DNA of 64,000 bases, from contig CP170457.1 of assembly GCA_047947135.1 (NCBI GenBank), forward strand, positions 4,526,001-4,590,000, in the 5' to 3' direction. Position numbers and translations under genes: made by a program. Below, one piece after another: positions 1 through 8,041 of this stretch (position 1 is its first letter; each line of letters opens with the position of its first letter). The notes under the pieces are model-generated. The model ran no database searches, was not told the DNA's origin, and saw only the letters and a program-made list of their open reading frames with translations. This stretch comes from Planctobacterium sp047947135. GTDB lineage: Bacteria; Pseudomonadota; Gammaproteobacteria; Enterobacterales; Alteromonadaceae.

Positions 1-1907
1 TCACCGATAAAAGCAGCCCCCTTGGGCGTTACATGGATATTGTCGTAATACAATACATACCCCTCAGGAGTGGTAAGTGGGCATTCATTCCGGGTGCAGT
101 AATATTGAGTTAAATCCAGGAAATTTTGGGGTCCAACCATGGTTCTCAATGCTTCATTTATCGTCAGGGTCTCTTGCTGCAGCCGCTGTGTTTCGTTTTC
201 TGCATCAAAGGATTGTGCGTAGACGGTCAAACCATGCTTTTTAACCGCTTTTATTCCAACCACCGCAACTGCAACTTCTCTATTTGACTCCAGATAATCA
301 ATTGTTTCTTTTAGGAAAGGCAAGGTCCAGTACTTCCAGGAACTCGCTAAAACAATCTTGTCAGCATCCTGAAAACTTTTAGTTTGTTTTATTTTATCGT
401 ATTGAGAGCGACAAACCTCGACATCCATCCCATTGGGCAATTTTGAGACATCTTTAATTCCGAATATAGATTTGCATCCCCCTCTGATAGCAATTGTCCT
501 GACTTCAATATTGTCTCGAGCTAATGGAGATTCCAGTAAGATATTGGTGAAGTCTCCAGCCATGCTATCCCCGATCACCAGAACATTGAACTTAGAGTGA
601 TTGTGAAATGGTCGTTCCAATTCCAGGTGACGTTGCCAAACATAGTTATGGAATGCTGTTGCTGGCAATACCAACTGATCATCAATGGTGTATGACTGCC
701 ATTCCTGCTGGGTAAGCCGTTCTCTATTTTTAAGAGAACCTGATGACCATCCCTGAGTGGCCCATGCATGACCAAACAAAGCTATTGTGACCATAGCAAT
801 CATCGATATCATGAAGGTCTTGCGTTCTTCACCCGACTGATTTCTTGCCCGACGAAAGGGTTTCTCTATGCAGGAATACAGCAATACCGCACCTATAAGG
901 GACAAAAAAATCAGAAGTAATTTTTCATACCATGACTCTCCGATACGCAACCCATACCAACAAAAAACAAATAGTGGCCAGTGAACCAGATACAGTGAGT
1001 AACTTATAACTCCAATTTGTCTAAACGGGTAACTCGCCACCAAAGCTTTGGTCAGTCTATTGCTGTCCCCGGAGACGATAATCAACACAGCGCCCAGACA
1101 AGGGAAAATAGCCCGCCAGGATGGGAAGTCCGTCTGCTTGTCAAACATAAGTGTCGCATAACCAATTAAAAGCACGCCCCCCAGAGAAACCAGTATTTGT
1201 AGCGTTTCTTTCAATTTGATTTTATTTAACAGTACTGCTGTCAGGGCACCCAAACCGAATTCAAATAACCGAAAGGGCAACAAATAAAATATCGCACCAT
1301 CTTTGTCATAGTTAAAGCCTGAACTACTATAGGAAATTCCCAGAAGCTCACTCGAATATGCCAGACTCAAAATGGAAACGAGAACGATGGATACCAATAA
1401 AGAGGCTGTTTTACCAACCCACCAGACAGCTAATAGAAGCAATGGCCACAACAGGTAAAATTGTACTTCTACACTCAGAGACCAGGTATGCAAAAGAGGC
1501 TTCATCGTCGCTGCAGAATCAAAATAACCACTTTCCTGCCAGAAGTAGAAGTTACTCATTCCCACCATCGAATGCATGGCCGCCCCGGCAGTTCTCGCCA
1601 CATCACGGGGAACAAATATATAGGCAGCAACTAATACGGAAATAAAACAGGTCATCATTAGTGCAGGGAAGATGCGACGAAACCGTCTTAAGTAGAACTC
1701 AGCACAATTGAAATTATTATCTTGCAGGTTTTTCACAATCATACTGGTGATAAGAAACCCGCTAATAACGAAGAACACATCAACTCCAACATAGCCTCCA
1801 GACGCAAACTCAAAACCCGCGTGGAACAGCAGAACCAATAACACGGCCCAACCTCTTAGACCTTCAATTTGAGCTTGAAACGGAAGAGTTGTTTTTTTGG
1901 AGTGCAT
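1..1907 (-). CDS. Acyltransferase-3 (OafA/YrhL-like) with C-terminal SGNH domain, 3' end cut by window edge
   Basis: An inner-membrane O-acyltransferase predicted to acetylate surface polysaccharide (family knowledge). The start is ATG at 1907-1905 and the frame stays open through base 1, giving at least 635 residues. The N-terminal half has the acyltransferase-3 pattern: 'EGLRGWAVLLVLLFHAGF' near the start with the usual catalytic His, then 'GVDVFFVISGFLI', 'FYLRRFRRIFPAL' and about ten hydrophobic segments. The C-terminal half is a periplasmic SGNH domain with a 'GDSMAGD' nucleophile block and a terminal 'DNIHVTPKGA' Asp-His block, so only a few residues should be missing. It diverges from the rmlB operon across a 233-bp spacer. 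The sugar acceptor cannot be told. The family call is firm. Confidence 0.9.
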   Translation of the reverse strand, partial: MHSKKTTLPFQAQIEGLRGWAVLLVLLFHAGFEFASGGYVGVDVFFVISGFLITSMIVKNLQDNNFNCAEFYLRRFRRIFPALMMTCFISVLVAAYIFVPRDVARTAGAAMHSMVGMSNFYFWQESGYFDSAATMKPLLHTWSLSVEVQFYLLWPLLLLAVWWVGKTASLLVSIVLVSILSLAYSSELLGISYSSSGFNYDKDGAIFYLLPFRLFEFGLGALTAVLLNKIKLKETLQILVSLGGVLLIGYATLMFDKQTDFPSWRAIFPCLGAVLIIVSGDSNRLTKALVASYPFRQIGVISYSLYLVHWPLFVFCWYGLRIGESWYEKLLLIFLSLIGAVLLYSCIEKPFRRARNQSGEERKTFMISMIAMVTIALFGHAWATQGWSSGSLKNRERLTQQEWQSYTIDDQLVLPATAFHNYVWQRHLELERPFHNHSKFNVLVIGDSMAGDFTNILLESPLARDNIEVRTIAIRGGCKSIFGIKDVSKLPNGMDVEVCRSQYDKIKQTKSFQDADKIVLASSWKYWTLPFLKETIDYLESNREVAVAVVGIKAVKKHGLTVYAQSFDAENETQRLQQETLTINEALRTMVGPQNFLDLTQYYCTRNECPLTTPEGYVLYYDNIHVTPKGAAFIG

Positions 1908-1995
1908 CAAAGTAAATTAATATTGCTGGTTATATATGGGAATAATTGCATCGAAGCTATACGTTTAAAAATATGACTGACTCACTTAAAGCAAT

Positions 1996-2103
1996 TTAAC
2001 CTGCTTTAACAGAACGTCTAATTTGCCAGATAGTACTGGCCGTTGCGCCCAGAATCAATTGAATACTATCACTAATCAATGTGATAATGCCCAGATGAAT
2101 ACA
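1996..2103 (-). pseudogene. Possible remnant of a membrane-protein C-terminus
   Basis: Inside the spacer between the acyltransferase and rmlB, the minus strand is open for 35 codons up to a TAA at 1996-1998. It reads as a hydrophobic helix followed by a basic tail ('ILGATASTIWQIRRSV...'). An in-frame stop lies just upstream and there is no start codon. It could be the tail of a decayed inner-membrane protein, or chance. The family is not recognised. Confidence 0.2.
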
Positions 2104-2140
2104 TCATCGCATAGCAGATAATTTTCTTGGTCAGGAATAA

Positions 2141-3178
2141 GTGACAACAAAAATGAAATGGATAGTAACAGGTGGCATGGGGTTTATTGGTTCAGCTATG
2201 TGTGAGTATCTTCATAGAACAACTATCGATGAGATCCTCGTAATCGATGCATTGACTTATGCAGCAAACACCAAAAATTTGGCTGGCCTATTGGATGATT
2301 CGAGAGTCACTTTTATACATTCCGATATGATGGATGTTATAAGTCTGGAAAAGCTTATCAATGATTTTCAGCCCAATGTCATCATGCACTTTGCAGCAGA
2401 AAGTCATGTGGATAACTCTATCTCCTCACCCGCTCCAATTGTTAGAAATAACATATTAAGTACTTTGAACTTGCTTGAGGCCTTTCGCAAATACGTTCAA
2501 AGGTTAGCTGCGGGTGAATATCACGAGTGCAGACTCCACCACATATCGACCGATGAAGTCTTTGGTGATTTAGGAAACGTTAGAGAAAAGTTTTGCGAGA
2601 ACAGTCAGTATAATCCAAGTTCACCCTATTCAGCGTCAAAAGCCAGTTGCGATCACTTAGTAAAAGCTTGGTATAGAACATATGGATTACCCATAGTTAT
2701 CTCTAACTGTTCCAATAACTACGGTCCACGTCAGCTCCCTGAAAAGTTAATTCCCGTCACCATCAATAAAATATTACAAGGCCAGAGTATTCCCATATAT
2801 GGCGACGGTAAACAAATTCGTGACTGGTTATTTGTCGAAGACCACGTCAATGCACTATACAAAATTGCAAAGATGGGCCGAGTTGGTGAATCCTATACCG
2901 TAGGTGGAAACTGCGAACTATCGAATTTAGAACTGATCGATATCATATGTAATATTATGGACGACAAGCTCATCAACAAAAAACTGGGGTTATCAAGTTG
3001 CAAGGTTCTGAAATCTTTTGTGAGTGACCGGCCAGGTCATGACAGACGTTACGCGGTAAACTCCGCAAAGGTTTCGAAAGAATTAAATTGGAACCCCGAA
3101 ATGAGCATTAAAAGAGGGCTAGAACAAACCGTGCAATGGTATATTGAAAACCCTTCTTATTGGGGGACTATTTGTTGA
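2141..3178 (+). CDS. rmlB: dTDP-glucose 4,6-dehydratase
   Basis: Cytoplasmic extended short-chain dehydrogenase that converts dTDP-glucose to dTDP-4-keto-6-deoxyglucose, the second step of dTDP-sugar synthesis. The 345 residues match the family length. Visible are the NAD-binding GGMGFIG (residues 11-17), STDEVFG (136-142) holding the catalytic Thr-Asp-Glu, and YSASK (163-167) with the catalytic Tyr and Lys. The start is GTG at 2141 with an AGGA box about 4 nt upstream; an in-frame ATG at 2153 is possible but further from it. It opens the plus-strand operon. rmlA two genes on is disrupted and no rmlC or rmlD is present in the window, so a product other than rhamnose, or supply from elsewhere in the genome, must be considered. 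Confidence 0.93.
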   Translation: MTTKMKWIVTGGMGFIGSAMCEYLHRTTIDEILVIDALTYAANTKNLAGLLDDSRVTFIHSDMMDVISLEKLINDFQPNVIMHFAAESHVDNSISSPAPIVRNNILSTLNLLEAFRKYVQRLAAGEYHECRLHHISTDEVFGDLGNVREKFCENSQYNPSSPYSASKASCDHLVKAWYRTYGLPIVISNCSNNYGPRQLPEKLIPVTINKILQGQSIPIYGDGKQIRDWLFVEDHVNALYKIAKMGRVGESYTVGGNCELSNLELIDIICNIMDDKLINKKLGLSSCKVLKSFVSDRPGHDRRYAVNSAKVSKELNWNPEMSIKRGLEQTVQWYIENPSYWGTIC

Positions 3179-3263
3179 ACCTTCGACCTTAAAACAATAC
3201 AAAACAGTTTATCCTACTCTATAACCTAGCTATTTAGACAGAACTTGAGAGATTTTGGTAACA

Positions 3264-4196
3264 ATGAATGCAAAAAATTTGCTCTCTACATTATCTGCCC
3301 TAAGGTCAGACGTGATGGACGCATCAAACATGGAAAAAGTCACTAAAGATACGCTTTATGGCAAAAATAAAAATATTCTGTCGTTTATCCCTGTCAGCAA
3401 CAAGGGACAATACAACGATGTAGAAAGGTATAAGAATTTTCTTGAATGGCTATTTGAAACCTTCGATGCAAACCAAGAAGAATTTAGGAGGAGCATTTTA
3501 CATCCCCTAAAGTTATCGAGTAATAACAAAGTATTATTTGTAGGATGTGGCACAGGAGAAGAAATAAGAACTTGCCTCGAAATGCATAGCTGTGTTGAAG
3601 TTCACGCTCAGGATATTAGCCATTCAATGGTGGATTATTCCGCAGCGAGCACTGCGATGGATTCTGTCTTGTTCACAGTTTCGGATGTTCACGACCTACC
3701 ATACCAAAGCAATTATTTTGACGCAGTTTTTCATTTTGGAGGAATCAATCAGTTTTCAGACATTAAAGTGGCTTTGCAGGAAATGACGCGCGTATGTAAA
3801 GTTGGAGGAAGAATAGTTGTCGGGGATGAAGGTGTAGCTGAGCATTTGAAAAGTCATGAATTTGGTAAAATTGCTATTAACAATATTCCTATTTGGTCGG
3901 CATCACCACCAATGGAAATGCTTCCAGAGAATGCAGAATCAATAGAACTGAAATACATTCTAAGCAATTGTTTTTATCTTCTTAGCTATGATGTGGGCGA
4001 AAGCATACCTTTTATGAATATTGATGTTCCACACAAAGGCATACGAGGAGGTTCAGCAAGAACCCGGTATTACGGAAAAGTTGAAGGTATTGACCCGAAA
4101 TTAAGAGCCTCACTTTACAAAATAGCGGAAGAGAAAAAGGTCTCTGTCGAGAAGATTCTCTCAGAAATGGTACGTAAGCAACTTGATTTTGATTAA
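3264..4196 (+). CDS. Class I SAM-dependent methyltransferase
   Basis: Predicted cytoplasmic methyltransferase of 310 residues. The S-adenosylmethionine loop is clear (VGCGTGE, about residues 93-99), followed by an acidic strand 'VHAQDIS' and a motif-II-like 'LPYQSNYFDAVFHFGGINQF', as in the Methyltransf_11/UbiE fold. The ATG at 3264 was preferred over an in-frame TTG at 3255; a GAGAG box lies at 3247-3251. The gene follows rmlB by 85 bp and precedes disrupted rmlA by 20 bp, so it probably modifies a sugar made from the dTDP-4-keto intermediate. The acceptor is unknown. The C-terminal ~110 residues are not recognised and may bind the acceptor. Confidence 0.75.
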   Translation: MNAKNLLSTLSALRSDVMDASNMEKVTKDTLYGKNKNILSFIPVSNKGQYNDVERYKNFLEWLFETFDANQEEFRRSILHPLKLSSNNKVLFVGCGTGEEIRTCLEMHSCVEVHAQDISHSMVDYSAASTAMDSVLFTVSDVHDLPYQSNYFDAVFHFGGINQFSDIKVALQEMTRVCKVGGRIVVGDEGVAEHLKSHEFGKIAINNIPIWSASPPMEMLPENAESIELKYILSNCFYLLSYDVGESIPFMNIDVPHKGIRGGSARTRYYGKVEGIDPKLRASLYKIAEEKKVSVEKILSEMVRKQLDFD

Positions 4197-4372
4197 CTGG
4201 CATGATTGGAGATACAATGATTAGTAAGGGAATTATACTTGCGGGAGGAACCGGTTCACGCCTATATCCGTCAACAATTGCCGTGTCTAAGCAGCTTTTA
4301 CCAGTGTATGATAAACCCCTTATCTTTTACCCCTTGTCTGTTCTTATGCTCGCTGAAATAAGAGACATTCTA

Positions 4373-4389
4373 GAGGCTGTTGATCTTTG
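4373..4389 (+). repeat. Left terminal inverted repeat of the IS5-family element
   Basis: Seventeen bases matching the right end with two mismatches (positions 4 and 5 of the repeat). It follows directly after the TA target duplication at 4371-4372. Confidence 0.85.
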
Positions 4390-4443
4390 TTGAAAAAGCA
4401 ATCGGCATGGCAACGAGGTATAATTGTTTCGCCAAAAATAAAA

Positions 4444-5217
4444 ATGCCTGACGCTGCCATGCCAAGAACAATGTTATCAGATAAAGACTGGAAAAAGCTA
4501 AAACAAGTCCTAAAAGACAGTGGTCGTGTTTACAACAAATACGAACATCGCAATACCTTAGAAGGGATTTTGTATCGCATGAGAACAGGGGTCCAGTGGC
4601 GAGACTTACCCCCAGAGTTTGGGCTTTGGAATACGGTTTTCAGGCGCTTTAATCTCTGGTCAAAGAAAGGGATACTTCAAAAGCTCTTTGAGCAATTAGC
4701 CGCTGAACATGATTCTGAATGGTTGTTTATTGATGGCAGTATTGTCAAAGCTCATCAGGATAGTACTGGTGCCGTTGGGGATTCAGATGAAGCCATTGGG
4801 AGAAGCCGTGGTGGTAACTCCACCAAAATCCATGTCGCTGTCGATAGTGGCGGGCTTCCCGTCTACTTTGAACTCTCCGGTGGTCAGGTACATGATATTA
4901 CTCATGCACAGAGCCTTGTTGAGCACAGTCCTGAAGCCACTTGTGTGACAGCAGATAAAGGATATGACAGTGACATTTTCAGAGACTATATTGAAGAGAA
5001 TGGTGGTGTAGCGAATATTCCCAGAAAGACGAGTCGAAAAAAGGGAAATGACCATATGGACTGGTGTTTATACAAATATCGGCACCTGGTCGAAAATATC
5101 TTTTTGAAAATTAAAAAGTACCGGGCTGTAGCAACCCGATACGATAAATTAGAACGAAACTACAACAGCACAGTGGCGTTGGCCTTTGTCATGGTCTGGT
5201 TACCAATGTATGGCTGA
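4444..5217 (+). CDS. IS5-family DDE transposase
   Basis: Transposase of the IS inserted in rmlA, about 257 residues from the ATG at 4444; a second in-frame ATG at 4459, opening 'MPRTMLSDKDW', fits the usual N-terminus of this family even better. The N-terminal part has the DUF4096-like 'YRMRTGVQWRDLPPEFG'. The RNase-H-fold catalytic triad is visible: Asp in 'LFIDGS' (about D97), Asp in 'VTADKGYD' (about D171) and Glu in 'RHLVENIF' (about E217). The frame is intact with no frameshift, so the element may be active. It reads in the same direction as rmlA. Confidence 0.9.
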   Translation: MPDAAMPRTMLSDKDWKKLKQVLKDSGRVYNKYEHRNTLEGILYRMRTGVQWRDLPPEFGLWNTVFRRFNLWSKKGILQKLFEQLAAEHDSEWLFIDGSIVKAHQDSTGAVGDSDEAIGRSRGGNSTKIHVAVDSGGLPVYFELSGGQVHDITHAQSLVEHSPEATCVTADKGYDSDIFRDYIEENGGVANIPRKTSRKKGNDHMDWCLYKYRHLVENIFLKIKKYRAVATRYDKLERNYNSTVALAFVMVWLPMYG

Positions 5218-5229
5218 TCAAAAGATGAT

Positions 5230-5246
5230 CAAAGATCAACACGCTC
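5230..5246 (-). repeat. Right terminal inverted repeat of the IS5-family element
   Basis: The reverse complement reads GAGCGTGTTGATCTTTG, matching the left end at 15 of 17 positions. It is followed by the second TA copy at 5247-5248. Confidence 0.85.
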
Positions 5247-5970
5247 TAATCATCACCAATAACAGTACTCAACCCCTCTACCAGAACTTACTGGGAGATG
5301 GCAGTTTATTTGGTATAAAAGTGAGATATGCAGTTCAAGAAAAACCCAATGGTATCGCAGAATCTCTAATTATTGGAGAGGAGTTCTTAGATGGCCAAAG
5401 TTGCGCACTTGTTTTAGGTGACAACATTTTTTTTGGGCAAGGCTTTTCTACTAGCCTACTCAAAGCAGCAAAAACGTTTGAACATGCAACAATTTTCACC
5501 TATACGGTAAAAAACCCGACCAGATTCGGCGTTGTGCAACTAGATGAACATGAAAATGTCATATCAATAGAAGAAAAACCAAATCAGCCAAAATCGCAGC
5601 TCGCGGTAACTGGCTTATATTTTTTAGATAAGAAGGCCGTCAACTTTGCTAAAAGCATTTCGTCTTCCAAAAGGGGAGAATTAGAAATCACCGATGTGTT
5701 ATCTGAATACATGAAGCAAGGCCGACTAAAAGCAGAACAATTGGGCCGAGGATTCGCATGGTTTGATACTGGAACCAGTGATGCCTTGCTAGATGCAGCA
5801 ATGTTTGTACAGACTATTCAGCGAAGACAAGGTTTACAAATAGCCTGTTTAGAAGAAATAGCCCTTTCACATGCCTGGATTACCAAAAGTAAACTAAAAC
5901 AGCGAATTATGTCCCTAGGAAAGTCAACATACACTGATTATCTTAGAGAACTATTAAAAGGACACTAGTA

Positions 5971-6690
5971 TTGCTCTCCCCCATCATAGCCATAAGCCAA
6001 TCAAACTATATTCCTTGGAAAGGATATTTTGACCTCATAAACAAAGCTGACGTATTTGTTTTTCTGGATGATGTTCAATATACCAAAAGAGACTGGCGGA
6101 ACAGGAATAAGATAAAAACGCCAGAGGGAGTTAAATGGTTGAGCATTCCTATTGAGACGAAAAATAAGCGGTTTCAAAAGATTCGTGAGGCCAAGGTGGT
6201 AGATTCTCTATGGGCGGAAAAACATTGGTTTACCATCAAACAATTTTATCAACGCGCGCCTTTTTTTAGGCTCTATGAAAGTGAGATACAAAGTGCCTAT
6301 GAAATCGCTAGCTCTCAAACTTACCTTAGCGAGATAAATGTGCTTTTTATTAAGACGCTGTGCGATTTGCTAGGTATCACCACAGAACTTCTGACTTTGC
6401 ATAACTCCGACTCAATAAGTGACGCTAGTCAAAGACTTGTTTCCATATGCCAGGACAATCAAGCTCGTTCTTATCTATCTGGGCCAGCGGCTAAGTTGTA
6501 TATGAATTGTGAATTATTTGAACAAGCCAATATTGATATACATTGGATGCAATATTCACAATATCCAGAATACACACAATGCTACCCACCATTTGACCAT
6601 CAAGTTTCAATTCTTGATTGTCTCTATCACTTAGGACCAAATACGCTTGACTACATTCGCTCGACAGTTCAGAGTAACCAAACCGTTTAA
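5971..6690 (+). CDS. WbqC-like family protein
   Basis: A 239-residue protein of the WbqC family, which recurs in O-antigen clusters, often beside amino-sugar and methyltransferase genes. Its biochemical role is not settled. The hallmark N-terminus is clear: 'SQSNYIPWKGYFDLI', then 'VFLDDVQYTKRDWRNRN' and 'GVKWLSIPI'. The start is TTG at 5971 with an AAAGGA box about 10 nt upstream, 2 nt after the rmlA stop, so it was co-transcribed with rmlA. The IS upstream may have reduced its expression. Confidence 0.82.
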   Translation: MLSPIIAISQSNYIPWKGYFDLINKADVFVFLDDVQYTKRDWRNRNKIKTPEGVKWLSIPIETKNKRFQKIREAKVVDSLWAEKHWFTIKQFYQRAPFFRLYESEIQSAYEIASSQTYLSEINVLFIKTLCDLLGITTELLTLHNSDSISDASQRLVSICQDNQARSYLSGPAAKLYMNCELFEQANIDIHWMQYSQYPEYTQCYPPFDHQVSILDCLYHLGPNTLDYIRSTVQSNQTV

Positions 6691-6728
6691 AGCTCACTAC
6701 TCACCTATCTTCCGAACACAACAATAAT

Positions 6729-7373
6729 ATGATGAGTTCCCAATCCCAACAATCCTATTTGCAAGAAATTAAATATTATTATCAAGATAAATTTAGTCAA
6801 TTTGGAGCGACACATGAGGGTGTTGATTGGAATTCAGAAGAAAGTCAGGTTTTAAGATTTCTGAAACTTTTTTCGGACATAAAGATCCCCTGCAATAGTA
6901 CACTCAATGACATTGGCTGCGGCTATGGTGCAATGGTGGATTTTATTCGCAACAGTCCAAATCTTGCTGAGTTGAAATATGTTGGTTATGACCTTTGTCA
7001 AAATATGATAGACGAGGCAAAAACAAGGTATAAAGAAAACAACACGACTTTTGCACATATTACTGAATTGAATCAACTCAAACTAGCTGACTATAGTGTG
7101 GCAAGTGGAATTTTTAATCTTAAATTTGACCATTCAAACGAAGAGTGGATTAATTTCATTAAGTCTTCACTTATTCAAATAAGTAATGCCACAAGAAAGA
7201 CTTTTGCGTTCAACATTCTTACAGCCTATTCCGATGCAGATAAACAAAGATCAGATCTGTATTATGCTTGCCCATTAGAGCTGTTTGATTTTTGTAAACG
7301 ACAAATATCTCCGTTTGTCACTCTTAAGCACGATTACCCACTCTATGAATTTACTATCACTGTAAGCAAGTAA
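6729..7373 (+). CDS. Class I SAM-dependent methyltransferase
   Basis: Predicted sugar or small-molecule methyltransferase of 214 residues. The SAM-binding motif I is DIGCGYG (residues 61-67), followed by 'YVGYDLCQNMIDEA', which holds the acidic residue at the end of strand 2. The downstream 'SGIFNLKF...WINFIKSSL' resembles small methyltransferases found next to WbqC-like genes. Two adjacent ATGs (6729, 6732) are possible starts. It sits between the WbqC-like and NeuD-like genes. The substrate is unknown. Confidence 0.75.
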   Translation: MMSSQSQQSYLQEIKYYYQDKFSQFGATHEGVDWNSEESQVLRFLKLFSDIKIPCNSTLNDIGCGYGAMVDFIRNSPNLAELKYVGYDLCQNMIDEAKTRYKENNTTFAHITELNQLKLADYSVASGIFNLKFDHSNEEWINFIKSSLIQISNATRKTFAFNILTAYSDADKQRSDLYYACPLELFDFCKRQISPFVTLKHDYPLYEFTITVSK

Positions 7374-7377
7374 TAAC

Positions 7378-8040
7378 ATGAAAAAACTAGTTATATTTGG
7401 TCTTGGTGAAATAGCAGAGCTTGCGCATTATTATTTTGGTCAAGACAGTAATTATGAAGTCGTTGCCTTTACCGTAGATGCTGAATATAAGAAGCAAGAA
7501 AATCACCTTGGGCTTCCAGTGGAGTCATTTGAGCAAGTAGAGCAGAAATACCCACCTTGTGATTATGACCTCTTTATCGCCGTTAGCTATCAGAGGATGA
7601 ATCAAACTAGAGAACAAAAGTTCAAAGAAGCAAAAAACAAAGGATACTCATTGGTGAGTTACATCAGTAGCAAAGCAACAACCTTTGAGAACCTCATCCA
7701 TGGAGAGAATTGTTTCGTGCTGGAGGACAATACGATTCAACCTTTCGCACAATTAGGGGACAACGTTACATTATGGAGCGGCAACCATATTGGACATCAT
7801 GCCATCATCAAGAGCAACTCGTTTATCACCTCTCACGCAGTCATATCCGGTGGTGTGATTATCGGCAAAAACAGCTTCATCGGTGTAAATGCAACACTTC
7901 ACGACCATATTAAGGTCGGGGCCTATAACCTTATTGGAGCAGGAGCATTAGTGACTCGAAGCACGATTGAAAACGGCGTTTATTTAGGTCACCCTGCAAA
8001 ATTAAAACGCACCGATGCAAAAGAGGCAGGCTTGATTTAG
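7378..8040 (+). CDS. Sugar O/N-acetyltransferase, NeuD/PglD-like left-handed beta-helix
   Basis: A 220-residue acetyl-CoA-dependent acyltransferase. The N-terminal Rossmann-like part (residues 1-100, 'LVIFGLGEIAELAHYYF') binds the sugar nucleotide in this family. Residues ~110-205 hold hexapeptide repeats such as 'IGHHAIIKSNSFITSHAVIS' and 'IGKNSFIGVNATLHDH' that fold into the left-handed helix. In PglD the catalytic His lies in this repeat region; the His pair in 'GNHIGHHA' is the candidate. It starts 5 nt after the preceding stop, in the same operon as two methyltransferases and WbqC-like. It probably acetylates the amino sugar made by this operon. Confidence 0.8.
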   Translation: MKKLVIFGLGEIAELAHYYFGQDSNYEVVAFTVDAEYKKQENHLGLPVESFEQVEQKYPPCDYDLFIAVSYQRMNQTREQKFKEAKNKGYSLVSYISSKATTFENLIHGENCFVLEDNTIQPFAQLGDNVTLWSGNHIGHHAIIKSNSFITSHAVISGGVIIGKNSFIGVNATLHDHIKVGAYNLIGAGALVTRSTIENGVYLGHPAKLKRTDAKEAGLI

Positions 8041-8041
8041 C

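Larger units (their letters stand above)
4373..5246 (+). mobile_element. IS5-family (IS427-like) insertion sequence, complete, 874 bp
   Basis: The element is bounded by imperfect inverted repeats: GAGGCTGTTGATCTTTG at 4373-4389 and its partner (GAGCGTGTTGATCTTTG on the minus strand) at 5230-5246, 15 of 17 matching. It is flanked by a TA target duplication (4371-4372 and 5247-5248). It carries one intact DDE transposase. The clean duplication and rebuildable target gene point to recent insertion. The IS427-group assignment rests on the transposase, the size and the TA duplication. Confidence 0.9.
4217..5968 (+). pseudogene. rmlA: Glucose-1-phosphate thymidylyltransferase, split by an IS5-family element
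   Basis: RmlA joins glucose-1-phosphate and dTTP to give dTDP-glucose. The 5' part (4217-4372) encodes the signature 'GIILAGGTGSRLYPSTIAV' and continues to 'MLAEIRDIL'. The 3' part (5247-5968) resumes with 'IITNNSTQPLYQNLLGDGS' and carries 'ALVLGDNIFFG', 'EEKPNQPKS', 'VTGLYFLD' and 'GRGFAWFDTGT'. Deleting 4373-5246 plus one TA copy (876 nt) restores an uninterrupted 291-residue frame of normal RmlA length. As it stands the N-terminal nucleotide-binding loop is separated from the rest, so the enzyme should be inactive. A GGAG box lies 5 nt before the ATG at 4217. An internal start at 5186 or 5225 could still give a headless fragment. Confidence 0.93.
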
